This document shows positions 1-8,329 of a DNA stretch of 20,678 nucleotides, piece after piece. Numbering within the stretch: the stretch's first letter is position 1; every line of letters starts with the position of its first letter. The stretch is from NCBI RefSeq assembly GCF_047634355.1, contig NZ_JBLIAL010000022.1; one strand, written 5' to 3'. Source of the stretch: Porticoccus sp002341315 (GTDB lineage Bacteria > Pseudomonadota > Gammaproteobacteria > Pseudomonadales > Porticoccaceae). The position numbers were made by a program, and so were the translations under genes. Below the pieces are notes generated by a model that saw only the letters and a list, made by a program, of their open reading frames with translations, had not been told where the DNA came from and ran no database searches.

Positions 1-684
1 TTCATCCGACACACTGATCGCGCCGGTCACACTCAGCACCGTATCCGGCACACTGTCCACCGGATTCAGGTCCTGATCTTCCGTCACCGAACGGGCGTCG
101 TTCGTGACCACCGCTCCGTCGTTGGTGGTCTCTCCATTATTATTCCCATTATCACTGATATCCGCATTAGCAGTCGGATCAGGCAACGGCGGCGGTACAT
201 AGTCGGGGTCAATACCCGCCGTCGGGGTCACTTCTCCGCCGAGCAAGGAGAACTGCAGGCCCTGACCGATTTCATCACCCGTTCCAGAAGCACCGTCCTC
301 AGCGCCAGCTGCTGTTGCTTCCTGATCTTCCGCTATATCCTCACCGGCGGCGAGTGTGGCCAGCAAATCCTGGAATTCGGGATTTTCCTCTTCAGCAGAC
401 TCGATAGCCGCCAGCTGTTGATGACTGTCCAGGCCGACAACAAAAGAATCGCCACTATTTAACTGGCGAACAGAGCCGTCGGCAAAACTGATCGCGACAT
501 GGCTACCATCAGTTACCTGGAGGACATCACCCTCATGAATGGGATCACCCATTTTGAGCTCACGGAGAGCACCGTCTGGAGAAACAACTACCACTGTGGC
601 GCCTTCAGTCGATGCAACAAATCCGAGAATTTGCTGGTCTTGACCGGACTCGACGGTGTTTGCTTGTGAAGTTTGCTCGTTCAT
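1..684 (-). CDS. LapA-type giant adhesin, N-terminal part (retention module; 3' end outside window)
   Basis: Only the first 228 codons are present; the frame is still open at base 1. The ATG at 684-682 follows a strong GGGAGG ribosome site. Residues 18-85 form the small beta-rich retention module of LapA-type adhesins, including GDVLQVTDGSHVAISFADGS. This module plugs the TolC-type pore so that the adhesin stays on the cell surface. A TAAG motif at residues 124-127 matches the di-alanine site cut by the periplasmic protease LapG. An acidic, low-complexity linker follows (residues 98-185), and the last visible residues (VLSVTGAISVSDE) look like the start of VCBS/cadherin-type repeats. The family is usually thousands of residues long, ending in RTX repeats and a type I secretion signal. 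It is the last gene of the secretion operon that presumably exports it. The repeat type is inferred from a short stretch. Confidence 0.88.
   Translation of the reverse strand, partial: MNEQTSQANTVESGQDQQILGFVASTEGATVVVVSPDGALRELKMGDPIHEGDVLQVTDGSHVAISFADGSVRQLNSGDSFVVGLDSHQQLAAIESAEEENPEFQDLLATLAAGEDIAEDQEATAAGAEDGASGTGDEIGQGLQFSLLGGEVTPTAGIDPDYVPPPLPDPTANADISDNGNNNGETTNDGAVVTNDARSVTEDQDLNPVDSVPDTVLSVTGAISVSDE
304..315 (-). other. Putative LapG cleavage site (TAAG) in the adhesin
   Basis: Codons 124-127 encode Thr-Ala-Ala-Gly, downstream of the retention module and inside a flexible acidic linker. LapG-type proteases cut between the two alanines of TAAG-like motifs when c-di-GMP falls, releasing the adhesin. 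A second alanine pair (LAAG, residues 111-114) is a weaker candidate. Neither lapD nor lapG lies in this window. Confidence 0.6.
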
Positions 685-720
685 GATTTCAACCCTCCCG
701 GCTCAATCCGGCTTAAACTT

Positions 721-748
721 GGTCACATCTCTCACTTGACATGTGTCC
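721..748 (-). other. Imperfect inverted repeat between the tolC-like gene and the adhesin gene
   Basis: On the minus strand, GGACACAT and ATGTGACC can pair, with one mismatch, across a 12-base loop. The hairpin lies in the 69-base gap before the adhesin start. No T-run follows, so it is not a standard terminator. It could be an mRNA processing or stabilising structure that sets adhesin dosage relative to the secretion genes. Function unknown. Confidence 0.3.
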
Positions 749-753
749 TGCTA

Positions 754-2070
754 TTAGAGTTCTACACCAACGGTGTAGAGCAGTTCTCCAATGGCGCGAA
801 ATATCCTATATTCATTGTAGAGAAGATCCTGCCTGGCAGTGACCAGAGACTGTTTGGCAGTGATCATTTCATTTTCAGTATTCAAAAGATCGAGGAGCGT
901 GCGGCGACCAAGATCGAACTGCTGAATATACGCTGCTTTTGTTGATTCAGAATCCCGAACATAATCCTCAAGTACCGGGATTTGATCGCGCACTGCCTCA
1001 TAGGCAACCCACGCCAAGTGCGTCTCCTGCTCGACCTGGCGATAGGTGTTGTTACGTACTTCTTTTGCCTTTTCCACCAGGTGGGCAAATTGCTGTTTCT
1101 TTGCTTCATCGGAACGACCTCGATAAAGGTTATAACGCATACGCAACATGACCGTCAGATCATCGACCTGCTCGTCTACGCCGTCGATATTCTTATTCAG
1201 GTCACGCTCCAGCTCGACATGAAACTGTGGGTAAAAGGTACTTTTTGTCTGTTCGTACTGAAAGTTCACAGCTTTGACATCCGATGCGGCGGATTTCAGC
1301 AACGGATGCGCCTCAATAGCCCTGGCAATGGCTTCATCGACTGTAGCAGGCAAATATTTACTGTAGGTGCCGGGTGCAACCAACTCACCTTCCTGGGGAT
1401 AACGTCCAACTACTCGCTGAAAATTTGTTTTAGCATCCAGTAGATTTGCTGTCTGATTAATGACGTTCGTTTTTGCCAGGGCCAAACGACCGGATATCTG
1501 ATCAAAATCAGCGGTACTGCCCACGCCGGAATCGGCACGTTTTTTCATCTTGTCATAAATATTTTCATGTGTAGCCAATGTTTGCTTGGCCAACGCAAGG
1601 ATGTCTTGCTGCTTGATGACTTCCAGATAGGATCTGACTACCTCTAGAGCAATATTCTCGCCCACGGAATAGGCACGATGCTCAGCACTTTCGTGCCTGG
1701 CCATCTGATTTTTGTGTTCATTTGGAGTACTAAATCCGTCAAACACCAGTTGTTTGACGTTTAACTGAGCCTCGTGTCTCTCCAGCTCATTGCGTGTGCG
1801 GTCAGGATCAGAAAACTGGCGTGATGTGGGGTCTCTCTCCTGATAACCAAACCCGGCCAGTAGGTCAACAGAGGGATAATAGCCACCCAACGCTTCCCTT
1901 ATTTGTCTTTCCCGTGCATCGACTTCACGAAGTTCCGCTTGAACCTCCGGATTGGATTGCAACGTTTCAGCAATAGCATCCCGCATATTTATTGTTTGTG
2001 CATTCAATTGCATCGAGAAGCAAGCAGCCCCGGCAATAGAAAAAAATGTCAGATATCGGTTAAAAAACAT
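754..2070 (-). CDS. TolC-family outer-membrane channel of the type I adhesin secretion system (LapE-like)
   Basis: This 438-residue protein has a cleavable signal peptide: a hydrophobic stretch to about residue 20 and predicted cleavage after LNA-24. The mature protein begins with the typical TolC start (INMRDAIAETLQSNPEVQAE). It has the two-fold repeated outer-membrane efflux protein architecture, rich in long amphipathic helices, with Asn-Pro-type helix starts and a C-terminal segment LDLLNTENEMITAKQSLVTA. The length is normal for AgaE/LapE-type channels. It would form the trimeric outer-membrane exit duct for the adjacent ABC/HlyD pair, and it is the pore in which a LapA-type retention module lodges. 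A Cys at 17 (GAAC) lacks the aliphatic residue expected at -3, so I do not read it as a lipobox. A TTGTATTGCC-rich leader and a weak AAGGACAGGAAG ribosome site precede the ATG. Confidence 0.9.
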   Translation of the reverse strand: MFFNRYLTFFSIAGAACFSMQLNAQTINMRDAIAETLQSNPEVQAELREVDARERQIREALGGYYPSVDLLAGFGYQERDPTSRQFSDPDRTRNELERHEAQLNVKQLVFDGFSTPNEHKNQMARHESAEHRAYSVGENIALEVVRSYLEVIKQQDILALAKQTLATHENIYDKMKKRADSGVGSTADFDQISGRLALAKTNVINQTANLLDAKTNFQRVVGRYPQEGELVAPGTYSKYLPATVDEAIARAIEAHPLLKSAASDVKAVNFQYEQTKSTFYPQFHVELERDLNKNIDGVDEQVDDLTVMLRMRYNLYRGRSDEAKKQQFAHLVEKAKEVRNNTYRQVEQETHLAWVAYEAVRDQIPVLEDYVRDSESTKAAYIQQFDLGRRTLLDLLNTENEMITAKQSLVTARQDLLYNEYRIFRAIGELLYTVGVEL

Positions 2071-2222
2071 TATTACTTCCTGTCCTTCTTGTATTGCCTT
2101 CGGAATATAAAATCATAGTGATTATATATGGTTAGATTTATAACACAGAATTTGGGTGAACCAGTTACCGTTTGGATTGGTAAAATGACCACTTAAGTAG
2201 TGATCTATTTCAATTACGGCAA
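2071..2222 (-). promoter_or_regulatory. Intergenic gap with possible promoter for the tolC-like and adhesin genes
   Basis: These 152 A/T-rich bases separate the HlyD gene from the tolC-like gene, unlike the one-base overlap upstream. On the minus strand a perfect TATAAT hexamer occurs (plus-strand 2121-2126), about 50 bases before the ATG. No good -35 box lies at the right distance. It may be an additional promoter allowing the channel and adhesin to be expressed separately. Evidence is weak. Confidence 0.3.
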
Positions 2223-3587
2223 CTAGCGTTCCCTGAACGCCAACTCTTTGGTTTTCAGGATGGGTTTGAGTAGATAGTCCAGAATGGTTTTCTGACCGGT
2301 CAGAATATCGACCTGAACAATCATCCCCGGAATAATTGGCAATGGATCGTCTTCGTTGCCCAAATGGCTGCTGTCCGTTCGCAACCTTACCTGGTAGTAG
2401 CTAACGCCCTCTTCGTCCACAATCGTGTCCGGGCTGATTCTGATCACCTTGGCCGGCAAACCACCGTGAATCGAAAAATCGTAAGCCGTAAACTTGACCG
2501 TTGCCTGCTGCCCGGGATGAATAAAAGCAATATCGGAAGGCGAGACACGGGCATCCACCAATAATGAATCATCAAACGGCACAATCTCAACCAGATCCTC
2601 CCCGGGCTGGATGACACCGCCGATCGTTTTAACTTTAATCTGCTTGACGATGCCTTTCATGGGCGAACGAACCAAGGTCCGGGTCACCCGATCTTCCAAC
2701 GCCTGGTTACTTTGGCCGATACGGCCCAGTTCAGCCATCACCTCATTCAGTTCTGCACGGGACTCACTGGCAAAAGTTTGCGAATAGCTTTCGGCATTTT
2801 TAATTGCCTCCTGGTAAGCAGATTCCAGCTGGGGAATTGATATTGTCGCCCTGTCCAGCTCACCTTTAAGATCGTTAGCCTGACGCTCCAAGCGAAGTAA
2901 TTCCACCTGGGAAACGGCACCCTGGGAAACCAGTGGACGGGTAAACTCGAGCTCTTGGCGAAGCAGACGGTAGCTGTCAGACAGGCTTTGCCGATTGACC
3001 CGCATTGAGGACAGTTCCTGCTTCTTTTGTGAAACCTTCTGATTGAGGCTGTCCAGCTGCGAGAGATGAGCCTGTTTGCGGGATTCGTATAATGCCCGCT
3101 CACTGGCAACCAATATTTCATTGTGAACATCGCCCAGCTTTTCCAGCTCTTCATCAAATCCGGTGCTATTGGCCTCAGCTCGCAACCGCGCAGCTTTGAC
3201 CGTCAGCTGTTCGACTTGTAGCGAGCGCTCCCGGTAAGTCGATGCAAAAATGGTATCGTCAATCTGTAAAAGCGGTTGGCCGCGGTCGACCACCTCGCCT
3301 TCAGTGACAAACAGCACCTCCAGTATGCCGCCCTCCAGATTCTGCACTATCTGGATATTGCTGGAAGGGACAATTTTGCCCTCCCCACGGGCAAATTCAT
3401 CAATTCTGGCCAGACTGGCCCAAATTATCATAATGACCAGAAATGCTGCGATCACCCATAACAACACCTGAGAAACAAACGGTGACTGCTTCAGTACCGC
3501 CTCTGAGGAGTACGACATGTACTTCAGGTCGACAGCAGAGGTCTTGTCCAGTTGACGGCGCAATTTTTCCAGTTGTTGCTTGGGCAT
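2223..3587 (-). CDS. lapC: HlyD-family periplasmic adaptor of type I secretion (LapC-like)
   Basis: This 454-residue membrane fusion protein has a short cytoplasmic N-terminus and one transmembrane helix at about residues 38-60. The conserved HlyD entry segment follows (GEGKIVPSSNIQIVQNLEGG, residues 68-87), with a biotinyl-lipoyl half-motif (VTEGEVVDRGQPLLQID). A long coiled-coil hairpin spans about residues 115-285. The lipoyl domain then closes (VRSPMKGIVKQIKVKTIGGV), followed by beta-barrel domains. It links the inner-membrane ABC transporter to the TolC-type channel. Its ATG overlaps the upstream transporter's TGA by one base (TGATG), so the two are probably translationally coupled. The symbol is by homology of architecture and gene order; an equivalent name in other genera would be the HlyD-type adaptor of a LapBCE system. 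Confidence 0.9.
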   Translation of the reverse strand: MPKQQLEKLRRQLDKTSAVDLKYMSYSSEAVLKQSPFVSQVLLWVIAAFLVIMIIWASLARIDEFARGEGKIVPSSNIQIVQNLEGGILEVLFVTEGEVVDRGQPLLQIDDTIFASTYRERSLQVEQLTVKAARLRAEANSTGFDEELEKLGDVHNEILVASERALYESRKQAHLSQLDSLNQKVSQKKQELSSMRVNRQSLSDSYRLLRQELEFTRPLVSQGAVSQVELLRLERQANDLKGELDRATISIPQLESAYQEAIKNAESYSQTFASESRAELNEVMAELGRIGQSNQALEDRVTRTLVRSPMKGIVKQIKVKTIGGVIQPGEDLVEIVPFDDSLLVDARVSPSDIAFIHPGQQATVKFTAYDFSIHGGLPAKVIRISPDTIVDEEGVSYYQVRLRTDSSHLGNEDDPLPIIPGMIVQVDILTGQKTILDYLLKPILKTKELAFRER

Positions 3588-5749
3588 CAGCCTTTCCCTC
3601 TGATTTTGCCTTCCTTGAGGGCCGCCAGCACTTCCGACTTTGGACCATCGCTAATGATCACACCCCTATCGACCACAATCAGGCGGTCAACCAGAGTCAA
3701 CATACTCATCTTATGGGTAATGATCAGCAACGTACTGTTCGAAAAACGGGTTTTTATCTGCTGGGTCAAGCGCTCTTCTGTCCCCTGATCCATGGCCGAT
3801 GTCGGTTCATCCATCACCAGCACACGGGGTTTGCGAAGAAATACCCGAGCCATCGCAATGGCGCTGCGCTGACCTCCGGAAAGTGTTTCTCCCCGCTCGC
3901 CCACCGGCATTTCAAAACCCAATGGATGGCTGTTGACCAACTCCAGTATACCAGCCTGCTCTGCGGCATCGACCACCTGCTGATCTGTAATACCATTCAG
4001 GCCAAACGTTATATTGTCTCTCAGCGTGCCAAAATACAGTTTTGCATCCTGTGCCACATAGGCCACGTTATGACGCAAATCTGCCGGATCGAGTTGATTG
4101 ATATCGAAACCGTCCATCAGCACAGACCCACTGGTGGGCTCATACAAACGTATCAGAAGCTTGGCAAGGGTCGATTTACCTGAACCAATTCGACCGATAA
4201 TCGCCACTTTTTCGCCGGAATTGATGGTGATATTGACATTTTCGAGTGCCGGCCTGGGCTGCTCCGGGTAACTAAACGTCACTTGCTTGATGCGGATATC
4301 CCCGTGAAAAACAGGGCGTGTCAGGTAACGTTTATCCGGTTCACGCTCAACCGGCAGGGCCATTACCTCATTCAGGGACTTCAGGGTCGCCTCCGCATGG
4401 TCATAACTGACCAGCAAATTAGCAATCTGACTTAGCGGCGCCAGTGCACGTCCATTCAAAATCACACAGGCAATCAGACCACCGAGCGTGAGGTTCTGAT
4501 CGGCTATCAGATAAACACCCCACACTACGATGGCAACCATGGCTACCTGCTGCAGGAACTGAACAGCCTGAAGTGCGCTGTTGGAGGTCAAACGCGATTG
4601 CAGACTCCATTGCGAGACATAACCCACCGCCTGTTCCCAACCTCGCTGGATCTGACTTTCAGCACCCAGCGTCTTGATGGTTTCGATACCCACCAGGCTT
4701 TCGATTAATGTGGCATTTTTCTTGGCACTGCCCCGCATGACATTTTCAATGGTGGGACGAAGCTTTTTCTGGGCCCGAAATCCAAGGTAAAGCGCTATTG
4801 GGAACACCGTTAACGGGACAAACACCAACCAGCCGCCCAGGTACCAGATGAACACTATAAAGAGAACCACAAAGGGCAGATCGATCAGGGTCAGAATGGT
4901 GGAAGAGGTGACAAAATTTCGCAGCATATCGAAATCGTGTAGACGGGACGCAAAGGCACCGGTGGAATTGGGCCTGGCAGACATCTTCAGATTAAGCACC
5001 TTTTCGAGCAGTTGTGCAGAGAGCACCACATCTGAACGTTTTGCGGCCAGCTCTACCAGATAGGCACGCAGCAGTTTTAAGACCAGATCAAATGTGTAGA
5101 CAATGAGCACACCGACAGCCAGCGCCCAGAGAGTCTCCACTGCGTTGTTAGGCACCACCCGGTCATAGACATTCATGACAAACAGGGGTTGGGCCAAAAC
5201 AAAGAAATTAATCAGGAAAGACGCTAACAGGACATCGCGATAAATCTTCCAGGAGCTGCGCATGACGCCCCAGAACCAATGATCTCCGGTTTTCTGATAA
5301 ATTTTTGGTGTGCGGGAATCAAATTGCTGCATTGGCCTGACATAAAAGACATGGCCACTGTGAAGCCCTTTCAGCGTTTCAAAATCCACTTGCTCGGAGG
5401 TATTGTTTTGAGGATCGGTTAATACAGCCAACTGCAACTCAGCATCCAGGCTGGACAAAACCACGGCCTGACCACTGTTAAGTAGCAGCACACAGGGTAA
5501 AACTTCCTGCGGAATATTATCCAGTTGTCGAGCAAGCAGAATCGAGGCCAGGCCCGCCCGGTTTGCCGCCCGGTTAAACAACTCCGGCGTCAGTTTTCCA
5601 TCTACCAGCGGTAGGCCGGACGACAGAGCAGAAAGTGAGGTCGGGCGACCTTCCAGTCCAGCCAACAACAACAGGCAATCCATGAGCTCATGGGTGTTAA
5701 TCTCTGCCGTATCCTGATGATATGCTGCTTTTTGCTCAGGCGTAGTCAT
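3587..5749 (-). CDS. lapB: Type I secretion ABC transporter with degenerate C39-like domain (LapB-like)
   Basis: This 720-residue fused permease-ATPase drives adhesin export across the inner membrane. Residues 18-140 form a C39-peptidase-like domain. The usual catalytic His position (GHxVVL) reads GQAVVL (residues 93-98), so processing activity is not expected. That is typical of RTX and adhesin exporters, whose substrates carry C-terminal signals. Transmembrane helices lie between about 172 and 440. The nucleotide-binding domain has Walker A GRIGSGKST (519-527), a Q-loop at Q567, signature LSGGQ (623-627) and Walker B VLVMDE (643-648). It is the first gene of the operon transporter-adaptor-channel-adhesin. 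The start chosen is the first ATG of the conserved frame; its ribosome site is weak. Confidence 0.93.
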   Translation of the reverse strand: MTTPEQKAAYHQDTAEINTHELMDCLLLLAGLEGRPTSLSALSSGLPLVDGKLTPELFNRAANRAGLASILLARQLDNIPQEVLPCVLLLNSGQAVVLSSLDAELQLAVLTDPQNNTSEQVDFETLKGLHSGHVFYVRPMQQFDSRTPKIYQKTGDHWFWGVMRSSWKIYRDVLLASFLINFFVLAQPLFVMNVYDRVVPNNAVETLWALAVGVLIVYTFDLVLKLLRAYLVELAAKRSDVVLSAQLLEKVLNLKMSARPNSTGAFASRLHDFDMLRNFVTSSTILTLIDLPFVVLFIVFIWYLGGWLVFVPLTVFPIALYLGFRAQKKLRPTIENVMRGSAKKNATLIESLVGIETIKTLGAESQIQRGWEQAVGYVSQWSLQSRLTSNSALQAVQFLQQVAMVAIVVWGVYLIADQNLTLGGLIACVILNGRALAPLSQIANLLVSYDHAEATLKSLNEVMALPVEREPDKRYLTRPVFHGDIRIKQVTFSYPEQPRPALENVNITINSGEKVAIIGRIGSGKSTLAKLLIRLYEPTSGSVLMDGFDINQLDPADLRHNVAYVAQDAKLYFGTLRDNITFGLNGITDQQVVDAAEQAGILELVNSHPLGFEMPVGERGETLSGGQRSAIAMARVFLRKPRVLVMDEPTSAMDQGTEERLTQQIKTRFSNSTLLIITHKMSMLTLVDRLIVVDRGVIISDGPKSEVLAALKEGKIRGKG

Positions 5750-5896
5750 AAATAGTATTCTTCATAAATGGTCAGTATCAGTGGCTGCGCAATGCTAACA
5801 TGCCGGTGACTGAACACCCAGCGGGGTTATTTCGATGGTTTTTGCCGATATAATTCCAGCCAACACACTTACTTTACAGACAAATCAGTTGTACCC
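5750..5896. promoter_or_regulatory. Divergent promoter region between the secretion operon and dusA
   Basis: This is a 147-base divergent spacer. For the plus strand, a perfect TATAAT at 5849-5854 lies about 40 bases before the dusA ATG. The sequence at the -35 position (TTATTT, 5827-5832, 16-base spacer) is poor. No confident promoter or operator is visible for the minus-strand operon. A c-di-GMP or sigma-factor control site for the adhesin operon could lie here but cannot be named from sequence. Confidence 0.35.
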
Positions 5897-6925
5897 ATGC
5901 CAACCAGCAGCAGTCTTTTAACCAACCCGGTAAACCGTCGGTTCTCTATCGCACCCATGATGGACTTAACCGATCAATACTGTCGTTATTTTCACCGGTT
6001 GCTGAGCAGGCAAAGTGTCCTCTATACAGAAATGGTCACCACCGGAGCATTGATTTACGGCGACCGGCCAAGACATTTACAGTTTCACTCAGCGGAACAC
6101 CCCGTGGCTTTGCAGCTTGGCGGCAGTGATCCCACCGAGCTGGCCACGGCCGTTAATATTGCCAGTAGTTACTGTTACGATGAAATCAACCTGAACTGTG
6201 GCTGTCCCAGCGACCGGGTACAATCAGGCAAATTCGGCGCAATTTTAATGAAAGACCCCGGGCTGGTTGCACAGTGTTTTCAAGCCATGCAGGAAGTGAG
6301 TACCGTTCCTGTCACGATAAAACACCGCACCGGGATTGATGAACAGGACAGTTACGCCTTCTTATCTGACTTTATCGGCACTGTTGCAGAAGCAGGTTGT
6401 CAGACCTTTATCGTTCATGCGCGCAAAGCTTGGTTAAAGGGATTAAGTCCGAAGCAGAATCGTGATATTCCACCGCTGGAGTACGAGAAGGTTTATCGTC
6501 TGAAAAAGGACTTTCCACAACTGGAAATCATTCTAAATGGTGGTGTCACAACCTTAAATGATACCAAGGCACATCTGGATCACGTCGATGGCGTCATGAT
6601 GGGCCGGGAGGCATACCAAAATCCTTATTTACTCGCTGAGGTCGATCGAGAGCTCTACCACGATCACCGTTTATCGCCTGACAGGGAGCAAATTCTGGAG
6701 AACTTCGCTGTTTTCATGACAGAGGAACTGTCTAAAGGCACCAGGCTCAGTCATATGACCAGACATATTCTTGGCCTCTATCAGGGTATGCCTGGCGCGA
6801 GAAAATTTCGGCGTTATATCAGTGAACATGCTCACCGGCCAGACGCCGGTATAGAGGTTCTTTACGGTGCCATGGCGGCAATGCAAAGCACTCAAACCCA
6901 TATACAACTAACCGAGCCTATTTAA
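5897..6925 (+). CDS. dusA: tRNA-dihydrouridine(20/20a) synthase DusA
   Basis: This FMN- and NADPH-dependent enzyme of 342 residues reduces uridines 20/20a in the D-loop of tRNAs. The TIM-barrel core begins RRFSIAPMMDLTDQYCRYF (residues 14-32). The active-site motif INLNCGCPSDRVQSG holds the catalytic acid Cys at 103. The phosphate- and FMN-binding segments are IKHRTG, FIVHARKAWLKGLSPK (diagnostic of DusA rather than DusB/C), LNGGV and GVMMGREAYQNP. A C-terminal helical tRNA-binding domain follows. Length matches E. coli DusA. No clear Shine-Dalgarno precedes the ATG, so a slightly later start is possible. Its stop is one base before the tal start, so the two are surely co-transcribed. Confidence 0.95.
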   Translation: MPTSSSLLTNPVNRRFSIAPMMDLTDQYCRYFHRLLSRQSVLYTEMVTTGALIYGDRPRHLQFHSAEHPVALQLGGSDPTELATAVNIASSYCYDEINLNCGCPSDRVQSGKFGAILMKDPGLVAQCFQAMQEVSTVPVTIKHRTGIDEQDSYAFLSDFIGTVAEAGCQTFIVHARKAWLKGLSPKQNRDIPPLEYEKVYRLKKDFPQLEIILNGGVTTLNDTKAHLDHVDGVMMGREAYQNPYLLAEVDRELYHDHRLSPDREQILENFAVFMTEELSKGTRLSHMTRHILGLYQGMPGARKFRRYISEHAHRPDAGIEVLYGAMAAMQSTQTHIQLTEPI

Positions 6926-6926
6926 T

Positions 6927-7880
6927 ATGATCAGCAAACTGGATCAATTGCGCGAAATGACTGTCGTTGTTGCGGATACTGGTGACATCGACGCCATTAA
7001 CCACTATCAGCCCATTGATGCCACCACAAACCCATCCCTGATCCTGAAAGCTGCCGAACTGGAAAGTTATCGCCCCCTGCTGGAACAATCAGTCAACCGC
7101 GCCAGGCAGTCACATCCGGACTGGTTGCCGGAATGCATGGACATGCTGGCGGTAGGCATTGGCCGGGAAATACTTCAGCTGATTCCCGGTCGGGTCTCAA
7201 CAGAAATTGATGCCCGCCTCTCGTTCGACACGGAAGCAACCATCGCCCGAGGTATGAGCCTAGTAGAGAAATACCAGAATGCCGGTATTGCTAGCGACAG
7301 GATTCTGCTGAAGATAGCAGCAACCTGGGAGGGTATACGCGCCGCCGAACAACTGGAAAAATCTGGCGTCCAATGTAATTTGACGCTCCTGTTCAGTTTT
7401 GAACAGGCAGCGGCAGCAGCAGATGCAGGCGCCTTTTTGATTTCCCCTTTTGTGGGTCGTATTCTCGACTGGCATAAACGTCACAGCGGCAAGACAGATT
7501 ATCTGCCTGAAGAGGATCCCGGTGTTCTCTCAGTGAAATCAATCTACAATTTTTACAAGCAGTACGGTTACGACACTATTGTCATGGGTGCCAGTTTTCG
7601 AAATACGGATCAAATCGAAGCACTTGCAGGCTGTGATCGCTTAACCATAAGCCCACAACTACTGGAAGCATTAAACAATGATAGCGGCCACCTGGCACGC
7701 CAGCTCCATCCGGACAACACTGGGGAACCAATTGATTGCGATCAGTTAAATGAAGCAAGCTTTCGTTATCAATTAAACAACAATGCAATGGCCACCGAAA
7801 AACTCGCCGAGGGAATACGCAATTTCATAGCTGATCAGGACAAACTGGAGAAACGGCTGATGGGAGAAACAACTCGATGA
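6927..7880 (+). CDS. tal: Transaldolase
   Basis: This 317-residue cytoplasmic enzyme of the non-oxidative pentose phosphate pathway moves a dihydroxyacetone unit from sedoheptulose-7-phosphate to glyceraldehyde-3-phosphate. The TalB-type signatures are present: VVADTGD with Asp17, the substrate-site segment DATTNPSLIL (31-40), STEIDARLSFD with Glu93, and ILLKIAATWEGI with Lys129 as the Schiff-base lysine. NLTLLFS and ISPFVGRILDW follow. Length equals the classic TalA/TalB size. The gene lies one base after dusA and overlaps the next gene in ATGA, giving a compact three-gene unit. Confidence 0.96.
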   Translation: MISKLDQLREMTVVVADTGDIDAINHYQPIDATTNPSLILKAAELESYRPLLEQSVNRARQSHPDWLPECMDMLAVGIGREILQLIPGRVSTEIDARLSFDTEATIARGMSLVEKYQNAGIASDRILLKIAATWEGIRAAEQLEKSGVQCNLTLLFSFEQAAAAADAGAFLISPFVGRILDWHKRHSGKTDYLPEEDPGVLSVKSIYNFYKQYGYDTIVMGASFRNTDQIEALAGCDRLTISPQLLEALNNDSGHLARQLHPDNTGEPIDCDQLNEASFRYQLNNNAMATEKLAEGIRNFIADQDKLEKRLMGETTR

Positions 7881-8329
7881 TAGACCAGATCAAACAGTTT
7901 TTTTCTACCAGAATTGATGAGCCCGACGGCGAACCTGTTCATCAGAGGCAGCTTGCGGCAGCCGCGCTAATGGTCGAAATCATGGTCATTGACAGGACTC
8001 TGAGCGAAGACGAACAAAAGATTATCCGACAACTACTGGAAAACCAGTTTTCCCTGTCACACGAAGAAATCGAGACGTTAGTCCGTCTCGCTCACAGCGA
8101 AGTTAACGATGCCACATCACTGTTTCAGTTCACTCGATTGATCAATGATCATTTTGCCGTGCACGAAAAAAGGGAGCTGGTCGAAAACCTATGGCGAGTT
8201 GCCTTTGCTGACAATCAATTGGACAAACACGAAGAAGCGCTGATTCGGCGAATTTCAGAGTTACTGTACGTCTCCCACACAGATTTCATTCAGGCAAAAC
8301 ACCGCGCCAACCAGAACTACGGAAATTAA
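7877..8329 (+). CDS. TerB-family (tellurite resistance protein B-like) cytoplasmic protein
   Basis: This 150-residue, all-helical acidic protein resembles the TerB/COG4103 family. It has a helix pair around AAAALMVEIMVIDRTLSEDE (29-48) and a second helix pair around LWRVAFADNQLDKHEEALIR. The paired acidic loops (D39-E45 and D114-E121) resemble the metal-binding half-sites of TerB-like folds. Biochemical function is unknown; members are found far from tellurite operons, so the family name should not be read as a resistance phenotype. The start ATG overlaps the tal stop (ATGA), implying translational coupling. Its TAA interlocks with the stop of the convergent STAS gene in TTAA. Confidence 0.8.
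   Translation: MIDQIKQFFSTRIDEPDGEPVHQRQLAAAALMVEIMVIDRTLSEDEQKIIRQLLENQFSLSHEEIETLVRLAHSEVNDATSLFQFTRLINDHFAVHEKRELVENLWRVAFADNQLDKHEEALIRRISELLYVSHTDFIQAKHRANQNYGN

Noticed and set aside
2018..2023. Possible lipobox cysteine (residue 17) in the TolC-like protein
   Set aside because: The residue at -3 is Gly rather than an aliphatic residue, and a normal signal peptidase I site follows at LNA-24.
3443..4183. A long plus-strand open frame opposite the transporter/adaptor genes
   Set aside because: It is antisense to two genes with unmistakable conserved domains, has no ribosome site, and its peptide has no recognisable features.
7877..8329. Tellurite-resistance function for the TerB-like gene
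   Set aside because: The fold resemblance is real, but there are no other ter genes and the context is housekeeping, so a resistance role is unsupported.
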